From: Acidobacteriota bacterium
GTDB lineage: Bacteria; Acidobacteriota; Terriglobia; Terriglobales; Acidobacteriaceae
Direction of reading: 5' to 3'
Assembly: GCA_013288805.1 (NCBI GenBank)
Contig: JABDBE010000009.1
Location: forward strand, 1-64,000
DNA length: 64,000 nucleotides
Within the stretch, counting starts at the first letter, position 1. Every line of letters begins with the position of its first letter. Positions 9,012 to 17,958 of the stretch are shown in pieces. Below the pieces are notes generated by a model. That model made no database searches. It was not told where the DNA came from and worked only from the letters and a program-made list of their open reading frames with translations. The translations under genes were made by a program, and so were the position numbers.

Positions 9012-9070
9012 GTTGCTTATCCTGATCGCGGGAACTCCGCGCGAGACACTAGATACGTTTCATCATGCGG

Positions 9071-9115
9071 AGGGTAAGGCGCAGGAATGGAGGCTACAAC
9101 TGTCACATCTGACAG
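9071..9115 (-). promoter_or_regulatory. Class II-type promoter of DUF1622 operon
   Basis: Minus strand: CTGTCAGATGTGACAG, 23 bases, TACCCT. Nearly perfect inverted repeat. Confidence 0.78.
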
Positions 9116-9141
9116 GGGCGCGGTTTGCCCCAATTTCCATC

Positions 9142-10134
9142 TCAGTCTGTGGCCGCCTGCCGTGAAATGCAGCGGAACCCGATGTGGTTCATACTCGTGT
9201 CGACCATCTGCGGCTGGCGTGCCGCCGGACGATAACGCAAACAGTAGTTGGGCGCGCACAGATGTGAGCCGCCCTTGACAACCTTGCGCGGAATCCGGAA
9301 CTGCGCCTGCGCTGCATCGAAGCTCTTGGCTGACGACAGAATCCGGGGATTCAGCGCCGGACCGCAACAAGGCTTAACCACCTCGTCCGCGTGGTGCGGG
9401 ACAAACCAATCGCTGGTCCATTCCCAAACGTTGCCCGCCATGTCACACAAACCATAGCCGTTCGGCGGAAAAGATCCGACCGGAGAGGTTCCTTCATAAC
9501 CATCTTCGAGCAGGTTTTGCCAGGGGAACTCTCCTTGCCAACTGTTGGCCATCGCTTTGCCGCCCGGCGAAGGGTCATTGCCCCAGGTAAACTTTTTTCC
9601 ATCGAGCCCGCCGCGAGCGGCAAACTCCCACTCCGCTTCGCTTGGCAGGTCTTTTCCTGCCCAGTGTGCGTAAGCTTCGGCGTCTTCATAGGCGACATGA
9701 ACCACGGGATGTTTTGCAAGGCCTTCGACCGAGGATTGTGGTCCCAGCGGATGGCGCCAACTCGTTCCCGGCACCCAAGCCCACCAGTTGAAGTAATCTC
9801 GTAAATCGACAGGGCCGGCACTTTTCTGAAAGAGCATGGAGCCGGGCACGAGATTCTCGGCAGGGGCACCTGGAAAATCCGCGGGATTCAGCGGGCGTTC
9901 ACAGAGCGTGATATAGCCGGTCGCCTCCACGAAGCGCGCGAACTGTTCGTTCGTAACCTCATAGCAATCCATCCAGAAGCCGTCCACGCTCACTTCATGA
10001 ACTGGCCGCTCCTCAGGATAAAAGTCTTCGGAACCCATGCGAAACGTTCCGCCGGGTATCCAAGCCATACCTGAGCGTTGTGGGTTGGCCGTCGCATCGG
10101 TTGTCTGCGGTTCAGCTGTTATTTGCGATTTCAT
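9142..10134 (-). CDS. Formylglycine-generating enzyme (FGE/SUMF1-type)
   Basis: Converts the sulfatase active-site Cys to formylglycine using oxygen. The FGE-sulfatase fold is visible throughout: IPGGTFRMGSEDFYPEERPV near the N-terminus, then LPSEAEWEFAARGG and GNVWEWTSDWF. The catalytic segment GGSHLCAPNYCLRYRPAAR carries both cysteines in the L-C-x4-C-x-R-Y-R arrangement of true FGEs, unlike many SUMF1-domain proteins that lack them. ATG 10134 is chosen over GTG 10161, because the palindrome at 10184-10199 would put transcription start near 10150. No signal peptide. A sulfatase and an anaerobic maturase lie within 8 kb. Confidence 0.92.
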   Translation of the reverse strand: MKSQITAEPQTTDATANPQRSGMAWIPGGTFRMGSEDFYPEERPVHEVSVDGFWMDCYEVTNEQFARFVEATGYITLCERPLNPADFPGAPAENLVPGSMLFQKSAGPVDLRDYFNWWAWVPGTSWRHPLGPQSSVEGLAKHPVVHVAYEDAEAYAHWAGKDLPSEAEWEFAARGGLDGKKFTWGNDPSPGGKAMANSWQGEFPWQNLLEDGYEGTSPVGSFPPNGYGLCDMAGNVWEWTSDWFVPHHADEVVKPCCGPALNPRILSSAKSFDAAQAQFRIPRKVVKGGSHLCAPNYCLRYRPAARQPQMVDTSMNHIGFRCISRQAATD

Positions 10135-10183
10135 TCTGTTTCCGTCGGATAAACAGTTCACTACGATTACGGCCGTTTAGCAC

Positions 10184-10199
10184 CTGTCACTTCTTACAG
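10184..10199. promoter_or_regulatory. Palindromic site between FGE and kinase genes
   Basis: CTGTCACTTCTTACAG lies in the divergent gap. Neither direction has a good TA box at 23-24 bases (TGAACT leftward, GCGACA rightward), so it may serve one gene weakly or both. Confidence 0.55.
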
Positions 10200-10328
10200 T
10201 TGTAGGGTCCATTCACTCGACGGCGACAATCACAGCGCCGGTTGGGTCTGCCACTGAGGCACGAATTACCCGACGCGACTGACATTATTACCAGTATGCG
10301 CGCAAATACCCGCACCCTATCATCAACT

Positions 10329-12764
10329 ATGCCTCAAGCGCACTCCACTACCGGGCAAACCATCTCGCGTTATCACGTCCTCGAGGAGCTAGGAAGCGGT
10401 GGCATGGGCGTAGTCTACAAAGCCCGGGACAATGAGCTCGGACGCTTGGTCGCTTTGAAGTTTCTGCCTGAGAGTGCGGCCCAAGATCCCATTGCCCTGG
10501 AACGTTTTCGCCGTGAAGCGCGCGGTGCTTCCGCACTCAATCATCCGAACATCTGCACTATCTACGAAATCGGCAAACACGAAGGCCAGGCGTTCATCGC
10601 CATGGAGTACCTGGACGGCGTGACGCTGAAATATCTGATCGCCGCAGGCACGTTGGATATAGAGCGCGTGGTCGCGATTGCGATTGAGGTTGCCGATGCG
10701 CTCGATGCTGCGCATAGCGAAGGCATCCTTCATCGTGACATCAAACCCGCCAACATCTTCATCACCAAGCGGGGACGCACCAAGATTCTCGACTTTGGCC
10801 TGGCGAAAAGTGTTCTGCCGGAGGATCGTGCAAGCGAGATTGCGGCGCAAGCGACACAAGCTCTCTCTTACGTCCCCGAAGAACATCTCACCAGTCCGGG
10901 GATTGCGTTGGGAACGGTCGCCTACATGTCCCCCGAACAGGTACGGGCCAGAGCACTGGACGGTCGCACCGATTTATTCTCTTTCGGTATCGTTCTGTAC
11001 GAAATGGCCACGGGGAGACTGCCTTTTCAAGGAGCCAGTTCGGGTCTTATCACGGAAGCCATCCTCCACCGCGATCCGGTGGCCCCCATCCGCCTAAATC
11101 CCGACATCCCGGTCGCGCTTCAAGAGGTGATCCACAGAGCCTTAGAGAAGGACAGAGATCTGCGTTATCAGCACGCTGCTGATATACGAGCCGAGCTGCA
11201 GCGGTTAAAGCGAGATACAGATTCGAGCAGGAGGGCTGCGCAAGAAGACACAGAATCTGGCCTGGTACCGAGCGCGGGCCGTTTGTCCTCGGACAGCAGC
11301 AAGAGGACACGAGCTTCCTCTGCGCACAGCGCTGCCCTCCGCCCACAACGAGTCTCCAAGATCATTGACTCGCTCGCAGTTTTGCCCTTCGAAAATGCCG
11401 GCGCCGAACCGGACCACGAATACCTCAGTGACGGGATCACGGCGAGTCTGATCAATATCCTGGCGACGATACCGAAACTGCGAGTGATCGCGCAGAGCAC
11501 CGTATTTCGTTACAAGGCCCGAGAAATTGATCCGCAAGCTATCGGTCGTGAGCTCAATGTGCGCGCCGTGCTCACCGGAAGAATGATGCAAAGCGGGAGC
11601 TCTTTGCGCATTGGGACTGAATTGGTCGATGTGGCCACGGGCTCTTTGCTGTGGGGTGCACAATACGATCGCAAGCCCGGTGACATCTTTGCCGTGCAAG
11701 ATGAAATTTCCAACGAAATATCCGAGAAATTACGATTGCAGTTGACCCGGGCAGAGAAGAAGCGATTAAGAAAACGTCACACCGAGAACGACGAAGCGTA
11801 CCGGCTTTACCTGAAAGGTCGTCACTACTGGAACAAGTGGACTGAAGATGGGTTCTACAAGGCGATCGAGCAGTTTCAACAGGCAATCGCGATAGATCCC
11901 GGCTACGCGCTAGCCTACGCCGGTTTGGCCGATTCTTATGTACTCCTGGGATGGAATAGCTATCTGCCACCGAAGGCAGCGTTTCCCAAAGGTAAAGCGG
12001 CGGCAAAGATCGCCCTGCAGCTCGACCCGGATCTTGCGCAAGCCCACACCCCCGTGGCGGCCCTGTTGTGGCTCTACGATTGGCAATGGGAAGAGGCTCA
12101 GACAGAATTCAAGCGCAGCCTCGAACGGGATCCCACCTACCCGACCGCAAACCATTGGTATGCCGAATATGTAATGACCATGGGACGACATACAGAAGTT
12201 ATGGCCAGAATGAAGAAAGGCCAGGAACTCGATCCGTTGTCGTTAATTATCAACGTCGCAGTCGGCTGGGCCTTGTACTTTGCCCGCCAATACGACGAAG
12301 CCATAGAACAACTCCGCCAGACCGTCGAACTGGACCCAAACTATCCGGTCACGTATTGGATTCTCGGCTTGTTGCTCAGGAAGACGGGCCGCTACGAACT
12401 AGCTATTGCCGAGGGAGAGAAGGGGGTAAAGCTGTCAGGCGGAAGCCCTCTGATGCGCGCTGCACTGGCGCACACCTTCGGCACGGCCGGTAGGACAAAG
12501 GAAGCGCTGCAGATCCTCGATGAACTAACCGAACTAGGAAAGCAAAAATATGTCGCAGCGTACTTCTTCGCTGGAATCTACGTCGGTTTGGGGGAAAACG
12601 ATCGCGCGATCGAATACTTGGAGCGGTCCTACGAAGAGCATTCTCACTGGCTCATCTATCTTCACATAGATCCGAGCATGGACGCCCTGCGTGACGACCC
12701 GCGGTTCCAAGACCTATTGCGGCGTGTCGGTCTTCCCGTACTGAAGTCCGCGATCTGCGCTTAA
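10329..12764 (+). CDS. Ser/Thr protein kinase with TolB-like domain and TPRs
   Basis: An 811-residue cytoplasmic kinase. Kinase domain residues about 14-290: glycine loop GSGGMG (22-27), VALK lysine 44, HRDIKPAN (Asp137) and DFG (155-157), then SPE in the activation loop. All catalytic residues are present. A linker follows. Next comes a TolB/FlgO-like domain (about 344-470, [11 protein letters not shown] to [10 protein letters not shown]), then a C-terminal tetratricopeptide array (about 485-790). No transmembrane helix is seen. This architecture is frequent in Acidobacteriota. The start is uncertain: ATG 10329, ATG 10296 or TTG 10242, none with a good ribosome site. ATG 10329 gives the usual short lead into the kinase domain. 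Confidence 0.92.
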   Translation: MPQAHSTTGQTISRYHVLEELGSGGMGVVYKARDNELGRLVALKFLPESAAQDPIALERFRREARGASALNHPNICTIYEIGKHEGQAFIAMEYLDGVTLKYLIAAGTLDIERVVAIAIEVADALDAAHSEGILHRDIKPANIFITKRGRTKILDFGLAKSVLPEDRASEIAAQATQALSYVPEEHLTSPGIALGTVAYMSPEQVRARALDGRTDLFSFGIVLYEMATGRLPFQGASSGLITEAILHRDPVAPIRLNPDIPVALQEVIHRALEKDRDLRYQHAADIRAELQRLKRDTDSSRRAAQEDTESGLVPSAGRLSSDSSKRTRASSAHSAALRPQRVSKIIDSLAVLPFENAGAEPDHEYLSDGITASLINILATIPKLRVIAQSTVFRYKAREIDPQAIGRELNVRAVLTGRMMQSGSSLRIGTELVDVATGSLLWGAQYDRKPGDIFAVQDEISNEISEKLRLQLTRAEKKRLRKRHTENDEAYRLYLKGRHYWNKWTEDGFYKAIEQFQQAIAIDPGYALAYAGLADSYVLLGWNSYLPPKAAFPKGKAAAKIALQLDPDLAQAHTPVAALLWLYDWQWEEAQTEFKRSLERDPTYPTANHWYAEYVMTMGRHTEVMARMKKGQELDPLSLIINVAVGWALYFARQYDEAIEQLRQTVELDPNYPVTYWILGLLLRKTGRYELAIAEGEKGVKLSGGSPLMRAALAHTFGTAGRTKEALQILDELTELGKQKYVAAYFFAGIYVGLGENDRAIEYLERSYEEHSHWLIYLHIDPSMDALRDDPRFQDLLRRVGLPVLKSAICA

Positions 12765-12927
12765 AGCATTAGGATGGCAGAGTATGCGGGACCTCGCAGC
12801 AACGCCACATGATTTCCTCCGCGCTTACCACCGAGCCACGATGTCGATGCTGTCCGAACAACTACTGGCCTTTCCCTTCGGGATGTGCGGATTAAGAGTC
12901 GATAAGCGTTTCGCACATACTCTGCTC

Positions 12928-12972
12928 CTGTAACTTTTGACAGTTTCTGATGTGCCAAACCCTCGCTACTGT
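12928..12972 (+). promoter_or_regulatory. Class II-type promoter of 13004 operon
   Basis: CTGTAACTTTTGACAG, 23 bases, TACTGT. The predicted transcription start is about 25 bases before ATG 13004. Confidence 0.78.
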
Positions 12973-13003
12973 GACGGCTGGCTAGCACATTGAGGAGACC
13001 CGA

Positions 13004-13735
13004 ATGTCGAAGGATAAAGGTAGACCGACAGTTGGAACCGACGGGCTCGCGCTGCCAATCTTGCCCCCGGAACGGGACGCGCGCGTTTGGGCACGACTGG
13101 TGCGTGTGATGTTCTACACTCCAGGTTTTTTGGCGCTGCTTCTGCTCAAGGCGGGCGAGCCGGAGGCCTTTGGCATCACCGTGGAGTTGCTGATGTTATC
13201 CAGTGCGGCAGCCATCGTCGGCGGACTGTACATCGGAACGCAATCATCGGGCGGGGGCGCCGATGGCTCGTCCCAGATCAGCACCTGGAGCGGTTCGCTG
13301 GTAATCGAGTTGCTCGCAGTCGTGCCATTATTGTGTGCCCTTCCATCGCTTTTCCACGAACTGGCGCACAGTCGGCTGCTACACGCAGCAACTCCTGGCG
13401 CCCTCGACGTGGCGCTTGGTGCCTCGGAGTTGCTGCCAATGGTGGCAATCCTGCCATTCATCCTCTACCAACTCGCGGGCTTCGGCACCCTCTCCTTCGT
13501 CGTGCCGAAGCGGGTGAACTGGGCTATCAACATCGGAATTCTCTTCCTGATCATCGCCAGTTATATCGCCAACCGTGAGGGTGCTTATGGTCTGGAAAAG
13601 AGATTTGCTTCGACTCTGGTGGTTGCCATGGCGGTTACCGTGTTCTATGGCGTGCTCAAACTAAGGCAGATGCAGATGACTTACGACGAGAAGTGTCCGC
13701 CGAAGGGCCATCAGATGGCCGCGAAGGCTGCTTGA
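13004..13735 (+). CDS. Polytopic membrane protein, unknown
   Basis: 243 residues with about six hydrophobic helices (roughly 33-50, 58-78, 98-116, 142-162, 170-190 and 200-218) and hydrophilic ends. ATG 13004 follows GAGGAGACCCGA. I do not recognise the family. It stands first in a two-gene unit with the following secreted protein and has its own palindromic promoter. Confidence 0.75.
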   Translation: MSKDKGRPTVGTDGLALPILPPERDARVWARLVRVMFYTPGFLALLLLKAGEPEAFGITVELLMLSSAAAIVGGLYIGTQSSGGGADGSSQISTWSGSLVIELLAVVPLLCALPSLFHELAHSRLLHAATPGALDVALGASELLPMVAILPFILYQLAGFGTLSFVVPKRVNWAINIGILFLIIASYIANREGAYGLEKRFASTLVVAMAVTVFYGVLKLRQMQMTYDEKCPPKGHQMAAKAA

Positions 13736-13736
13736 A

Positions 13737-14345
13737 ATGTCATTCCTGCTCAAGCTGATCGACCCTATGTCGAATCGGCGCGAGCTGGCGAGGATGCGGG
13801 AGACAACGATGGCGAATAAAAATCTAACTCCTTGGATGGTGACGGTATCGACGCTTCTTCTGATTCTTTGCGCGATCACCGCGATTGATTCTGGCGCTAG
13901 CTCGCGCAAACAGCTACCGCCGTCATTGACCGGCAGGTTTGTAGCCCAAGTGGACGGCCCTCCCATCACTGGTTTTGGTTTGAATCAGCAGACTTATATT
14001 TTCCAGCAGTTCTCGCCTTTCGGGACGCAATTTGTGACCGTATCCGACACATTCCTCATATATCAGCCCCACCTGCCGAGCATTGGTCTCGATTATTCAA
14101 AGTCCTACAAACTCACGGCGGCAAGGAATGAGAAATGCGATGACACGCTGGAAAACATTTCAAGGCGTTTTGTATTTGATTCGCACGGTCGCTTCGTGGA
14201 AATGAAGTACGCACTAACCTACGCCAAGAATTATCCTTCTCTCACGCTGCCTTGGCAGAGCCCGTTGCCATGCTATGTCGTATCCCCGGTGCGACCCGGC
14301 GCAGCGGTCATTACTGAAGCAACCCCAGAAACCGTAGCACAATGA
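13737..14345 (+). CDS. Membrane-anchored or secreted protein, unknown
   Basis: 202 codons starting one base after the upstream stop, which suggests coupling. Alternative starts are ATG 13794 and ATG 13809, the latter with GGGAGA upstream. A hydrophobic segment (WMVTVSTLLLILCAITAI) near residues 33-50 is a signal or anchor, followed by a soluble domain with two cysteines (EKCDD, PLPCYV) and no recognisable motif. Confidence 0.65.
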   Translation: MSFLLKLIDPMSNRRELARMRETTMANKNLTPWMVTVSTLLLILCAITAIDSGASSRKQLPPSLTGRFVAQVDGPPITGFGLNQQTYIFQQFSPFGTQFVTVSDTFLIYQPHLPSIGLDYSKSYKLTAARNEKCDDTLENISRRFVFDSHGRFVEMKYALTYAKNYPSLTLPWQSPLPCYVVSPVRPGAAVITEATPETVAQ

Positions 14346-14377
14346 TCAGTTCAGATTCCATAAAGTTTGTCGTGGTG

Positions 14378-14422
14378 CTGTCACAATTGACAGTTGAAGA
14401 ATGCTTGATTGTCGGTGATGCT
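14378..14422 (+). promoter_or_regulatory. Palindromic promoter of 14539 unit
   Basis: CTGTCACAATTGACAG, a perfect inverted repeat, then 23 bases and GATGCT, a weak -10. About 115 bases before ATG 14539. Confidence 0.65.
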
Positions 14423-14538
14423 GCCGGTGTAAAAATCGCTGGGACGTTCCTGAAGAACAGATCGTTTGCAATCGCGGCGTTCCGCGAAATAACCATAGCG
14501 CAGTAACGCAGCTCAAATTCTTCAAACCGGAGGACTTT

Positions 14539-15141
14539 ATGCACGGACAAGTAAAGGTGGCAGAAGTACTGAGTCGTACCGTGCTTCTGTTGGGATTACT
14601 CGTCGTTGGAAGCACTCTCGGCATTGCCGGAGAAAAGAACGAAACGATCGAGGCGACGGCATTCGGCACGGGCACGCAACTAGGGGCAAATATTGGGGTG
14701 ACATTAAACATCTACGAATTCTCGACTCCGGCAGACAAGCAGATACTGATTCAGGCGTATGAGAAAGGCCAGAATCAGGGGTTGGTAAACGCCCTGCAGA
14801 GAATGAAGGCAGTCGGCCACGTCGAGATTACTGGCACGCTCGGCAATGATTGTTCCTATATCAAAATGATTCCGACGCCGACGGGACGAAAGATTGTTTT
14901 TGTGACCAATCGCCAGATCAGATTCGGTGAAGCGTTCTTCGACACTCAGTCTCAATCTTTCAACCTCACTGCCGGAATCGTCGAAATCAACGATCAGGAT
15001 AAGAGCAAGAGCACTGGCGTCTTGTATCCCGCGGCCCAGCTCATCCTCGACAAAGAAGGCCAACTGCAATGGGATCTTAATCAGAACCCATGGAGACTGG
15101 CTGACGTTCTTGATTGGAAGGGAACGCCCGGGGTCAACTAG
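14539..15141 (+). CDS. Secreted protein, unknown
   Basis: 200 residues with a signal peptide (VLLLGLLVVGSTLGIAG, cleavage near residue 31). The mature domain is predicted soluble and ends in an LADVLDWKG segment. GGAGGACTTT lies just before ATG 14539. I recognise no family; the composition suggests a periplasmic protein. It is followed by another secreted protein 97 bases downstream, probably on the same transcript. Confidence 0.75.
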   Translation: MHGQVKVAEVLSRTVLLLGLLVVGSTLGIAGEKNETIEATAFGTGTQLGANIGVTLNIYEFSTPADKQILIQAYEKGQNQGLVNALQRMKAVGHVEITGTLGNDCSYIKMIPTPTGRKIVFVTNRQIRFGEAFFDTQSQSFNLTAGIVEINDQDKSKSTGVLYPAAQLILDKEGQLQWDLNQNPWRLADVLDWKGTPGVN

Positions 15142-15238
15142 TGGGTCAGCGCGATCACGACGCTGTTCGTAAAACGTTCCTGGTTGACGTAATTCGGATC
15201 TCCTCCGTTGGCTTAGACGGAGAATCTTGAGGCGCAAT

Positions 15239-15715
15239 ATGAAATCTCATCCGTATTTCAAAATCAGTTGTGGTTGGCTATGTCTGGCGCTTCTGTGGTT
15301 GCCGAGCAACGCAACTGCTCAGTCGAAGAGCAGCAAGTACGTTTGCGTGGAGGTAAATCCCGCGCAACTATGCACCGGCGCTAACACATGCGGATCCGCT
15401 ACCAATCCCTGCACCGTGGATGTGAAACGGACCGAGGATTCCGCATCTGCCACTCCCAGCATTCCGAACGCAAAGGGTAATTCACTTTTCTGCGTAAAGG
15501 TCGGAACAACGGTTACATGGAACAGCACGGGGAAGGATAACGGCTTTGTTGTCGATGTTGGCCCAGCGTCTCCGTTTGAGCCGGCTGGCGCCATCATCGG
15601 CGGCTCCGATCGCTCTGTCTCAGTTGTAGCGAAGCGGCCGGGATGCTTTAAGTATTCCGCGGGAGCTTGTCAATCTGGGGCGACTTTACGGAATGTGCGG
15701 AACAGCGAATGCTGA
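15239..15715 (+). CDS. Secreted Cys-rich protein, unknown
   Basis: 158 residues, signal peptide 1-27 (ending NATAQS). The mature part has eight cysteines (for example YVCVEV, QLCTGANTCG, NPCTVD, LFCVKVG, PGCF, GACQS, NSEC), suggesting disulfide bonds. The segment around GTTVTWNSTGKDNGFVVDVG is faintly cupredoxin-like, but I see no copper-ligand set. ATG 15239 is chosen because GAGG lies nine bases upstream. Confidence 0.7.
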   Translation: MKSHPYFKISCGWLCLALLWLPSNATAQSKSSKYVCVEVNPAQLCTGANTCGSATNPCTVDVKRTEDSASATPSIPNAKGNSLFCVKVGTTVTWNSTGKDNGFVVDVGPASPFEPAGAIIGGSDRSVSVVAKRPGCFKYSAGACQSGATLRNVRNSEC

Positions 15716-15929
15716 GTTTATCGTGACAAATGGCAACTGAATATTCTAACCACACAAGTTCCAGGGACGTGCCCGGAACGCAGCGAAGCCAGCCTGCTCT
15801 TCACGAAAATGCTTGCGGCTTAAAAACCTTGTCAATGACCAATCTTAGGACTTCGGAAAGCTGATCGCGCCTTGCCGTGAGCAGTTAGTCGGACGGCCTG
15901 TCGAATCGCTCATCCCCTTCGACTTGGAC

Positions 15930-16013
15930 TACCAAATCATAAGGGTGCTCGGCGTTGAACGCGACGCGGAATTATTTAAGTACGCAGTCAGAAACCACGT
16001 GGTGGCCATTTAG
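15930..16013 (+). pseudogene. C-terminal remnant of NarL-type response regulator
   Basis: This frame, ending TAG at 16011-16013, encodes VLGVERDAELFKYAVRNHVV. It matches the C-terminus of the intact regulator at 27201-27845 (VLGVKSNAELVKYAVRNHVI). No receiver domain or start precedes it, so it is a decayed or recombined paralogue. The rest of 15716-16179 shows no gene. Confidence 0.75.
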
Positions 16014-16179
16014 CCGACGCCACTCGTGATTTTCTGCCCAACGAGCCTCTATGTGAGCCGCGGTGTTTCCTACTTTGCTTGTCTTCTTTAGTGGATGGAA
16101 CGAGAATTCCTGCCAACCCGAGTGGAATAGGACATATTAATAACTTCATTGTGCTTTTGCCGGTTGCGGTTCGTCCACC

Positions 16180-16225
16180 CTGTAATAAATGACAGTTCTC
16201 TGACGTGCGAAGTCTTGAGTAGAGT
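16180..16225 (+). promoter_or_regulatory. Class II-type promoter of 16268 gene
   Basis: CTGTAATAAATGACAG, 24 bases, TAGAGT. The predicted start is about 35 bases before ATG 16268. Confidence 0.75.
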
Positions 16226-16267
16226 CGAGCTGTCACAATCTTGATCAGCGAAGGTCGGAGGAATGCA

Positions 16268-16897
16268 ATGAAAGTACGTAGCGTGTTTCTGATAGGCGCT
16301 GTTGTGTTGCTTGGACTGACAGCGTTCGCTCAGGACTACTCCAAGTTCGAAGTTACTGTGGACTATAGTTACGTCCGCTATAGCCCAAGCCATGCTTATG
16401 TGAAGAACAGCTACAGCCTGAACGGAGCCGGTGGGTCTTTCGACTACAACTTTACCCGGTACATTGGTGTCAAGGCGGAATTCGAAGGGTACGGTAGCAA
16501 TACTCAAAACTTCTCAGCCCCTCCAGGATCGGTCCTTTGTCCCACCGGTTGCGCTGGGAGCGTCCAGGCAAACATGTTTACATATCTCTTTGGACCGCAG
16601 ATCGGAATTCGCACCGGAAAATTCCGGCCCTTTGCCAATCTCCTGTTTGGGGGAGCGCATTCCAACTTCTATGCGAACGTGCACAGCCTCACGGGGGGCG
16701 CCGCCGTTGCGCCGGCAGGCAACACCTTTGCGATGATTTTTGGCGGTGGCTTCGATATTCCGGTGAACCACTCGGGTACGATCGCAATACGGCCGGCCGA
16801 GGTCGATTACTTCTACACACGGTTCAACAATTCGCAGACCGGCGCTCAAAGCAATTTCCGGTATCAAGCCGGCGTAGTTTTCAACTTCGGCAGATAG
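16268..16897 (+). CDS. Outer-membrane beta-barrel protein
   Basis: 209 residues with a signal peptide (residues 1-21, ending AFAQ). Alternating beta-strand segments follow, with a C-terminal strand YQAGVVFNFGR ending in an aromatic-rich motif typical of eight-stranded OMP beta-barrels (OmpA/opacity-porin type). ATG 16268 is preceded by GGAGGAATGCA. A single-gene unit with promoter and a terminator-like hairpin. Specific role unknown. Confidence 0.85.
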   Translation: MKVRSVFLIGAVVLLGLTAFAQDYSKFEVTVDYSYVRYSPSHAYVKNSYSLNGAGGSFDYNFTRYIGVKAEFEGYGSNTQNFSAPPGSVLCPTGCAGSVQANMFTYLFGPQIGIRTGKFRPFANLLFGGAHSNFYANVHSLTGGAAVAPAGNTFAMIFGGGFDIPVNHSGTIAIRPAEVDYFYTRFNNSQTGAQSNFRYQAGVVFNFGR

Positions 16898-16915
16898 GCG
16901 CTGCACAACTCAAGT

Positions 16916-16943
16916 CAGGGGGAACTGTTCGCAGTTCCCCCTG
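16916..16943 (+). terminator. Hairpin after barrel gene
   Basis: A perfect 12-bp stem (16916-16927 with 16932-16943) closes a TTCG tetraloop, 18 bases after the stop. No T-run follows; stem strength and position suggest a terminator or 3-prime stabiliser. Confidence 0.65.
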
Positions 16944-17065
16944 CGGTTCCACGCATAACGCGTTACGATAAGGAAATCTACTTGCAGAAACTGTGGTTTG
17001 GCTACCCAGGTATTCCTTTCGGACGCGATACAGATTACGCTACTCCTTAGTTTGTAGGTTGATGT

Positions 17066-17284
17066 ATGCGCGAGATGTTGGACCCTGAAGAAATCGGCGG
17101 CGAAACGATTCGAATTGGTGATTGTTTTGTGTGGTCAGAGATCTATTATCTCGACTCTCCAACGGATTACCGTGAGTACATCCCCAACAGAGAACCCAGC
17201 TCTACACGAATTGAAAGTGTAGTGGGACAGAATTGCGTTTGGGGCCCAAAACGGATTGAACCGTGGTTGCAGCAAGATGATTAG
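17066..17284 (+). CDS. Short open frame, doubtful
   Basis: A 72-codon frame with acidic composition and no known motif, without palindromic promoter or clear ribosome site. Kept only because no other gene covers the region. Confidence 0.25.
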   Translation: MREMLDPEEIGGETIRIGDCFVWSEIYYLDSPTDYREYIPNREPSSTRIESVVGQNCVWGPKRIEPWLQQDD

Positions 17285-17910
17285 GTTTTTACAGAGCTGA
17301 CGAACATTAGCTGGACGCTTGCTGAACTCGACCCGTTCGACATGGGTCACCCTTCGTTCTTTTCCATCCCTTGAGAGCGAGCGCTACAACTTTGATCCCC
17401 CGCATCCGGCGGCAAGTTACAAACCAGCATCCCAGTGCGAACCGGGGCGTAAGATTCGCGAGTTTCTGCGGCAGTCGGCCTTTACTAGAACTCATCAGCA
17501 CCCTTCGGCTAATGCTCAGCGTTTCCGACCAATCGCTCGGAAGCATACCGGAAATTTATTACTCTCCCCGTTTGGTAATCACAATTGCGCTTTCCGGCAG
17601 TTCACCGCACAGCTGAACCCTAACAGCGTTGCGTGGCAGTCTCTCGGAAGGTGTGCAGCCCTCCGAACGATATAGCAGCTCACAAAGGTTATACGCACGC
17701 GAGTAAGGCAGGGAATTGAAACAAGGTCCAGAGATCCAGCTCAAGTTCTCGGGCCAGGGCGCCTCCAGGAAGATCGAATGCCTTCAGCGGAATGGAAGGG
17801 CACTCGGGTGGATTTGGCGGCTTGGGCAGTTGTTCGTTCGAGACACGGCTGGCCAAAGGCCACGAAGATGCCACCAAGGCCCCAACCGCGCGGCGAGTCC
17901 AAAAGAGAGC
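17285..17910. other. Intergenic stretch without recognisable gene
   Basis: More than 600 bases between the doubtful frame and the terminator at 17911. I see no palindromic promoter, repeat or supported frame. A plus-strand transcript ending at the hairpin could be a non-coding RNA, but nothing shows that directly. Confidence 0.4.
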
Positions 17911-17939
17911 GGAGGCGCACACTCGGCGCCTCCGTTTTT
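17911..17939 (+). terminator. Rho-independent terminator
   Basis: Stem GGAGGCGC/GCGCCTCC with a seven-base loop, followed on the plus strand by GTTTTT. It lies 20 bases past the end of the minus-strand OmpA gene and has an A-run on that side, so it may work in both directions. Confidence 0.75.
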
Positions 17940-17958
17940 GAAGGAAAAGAACGGGCTG

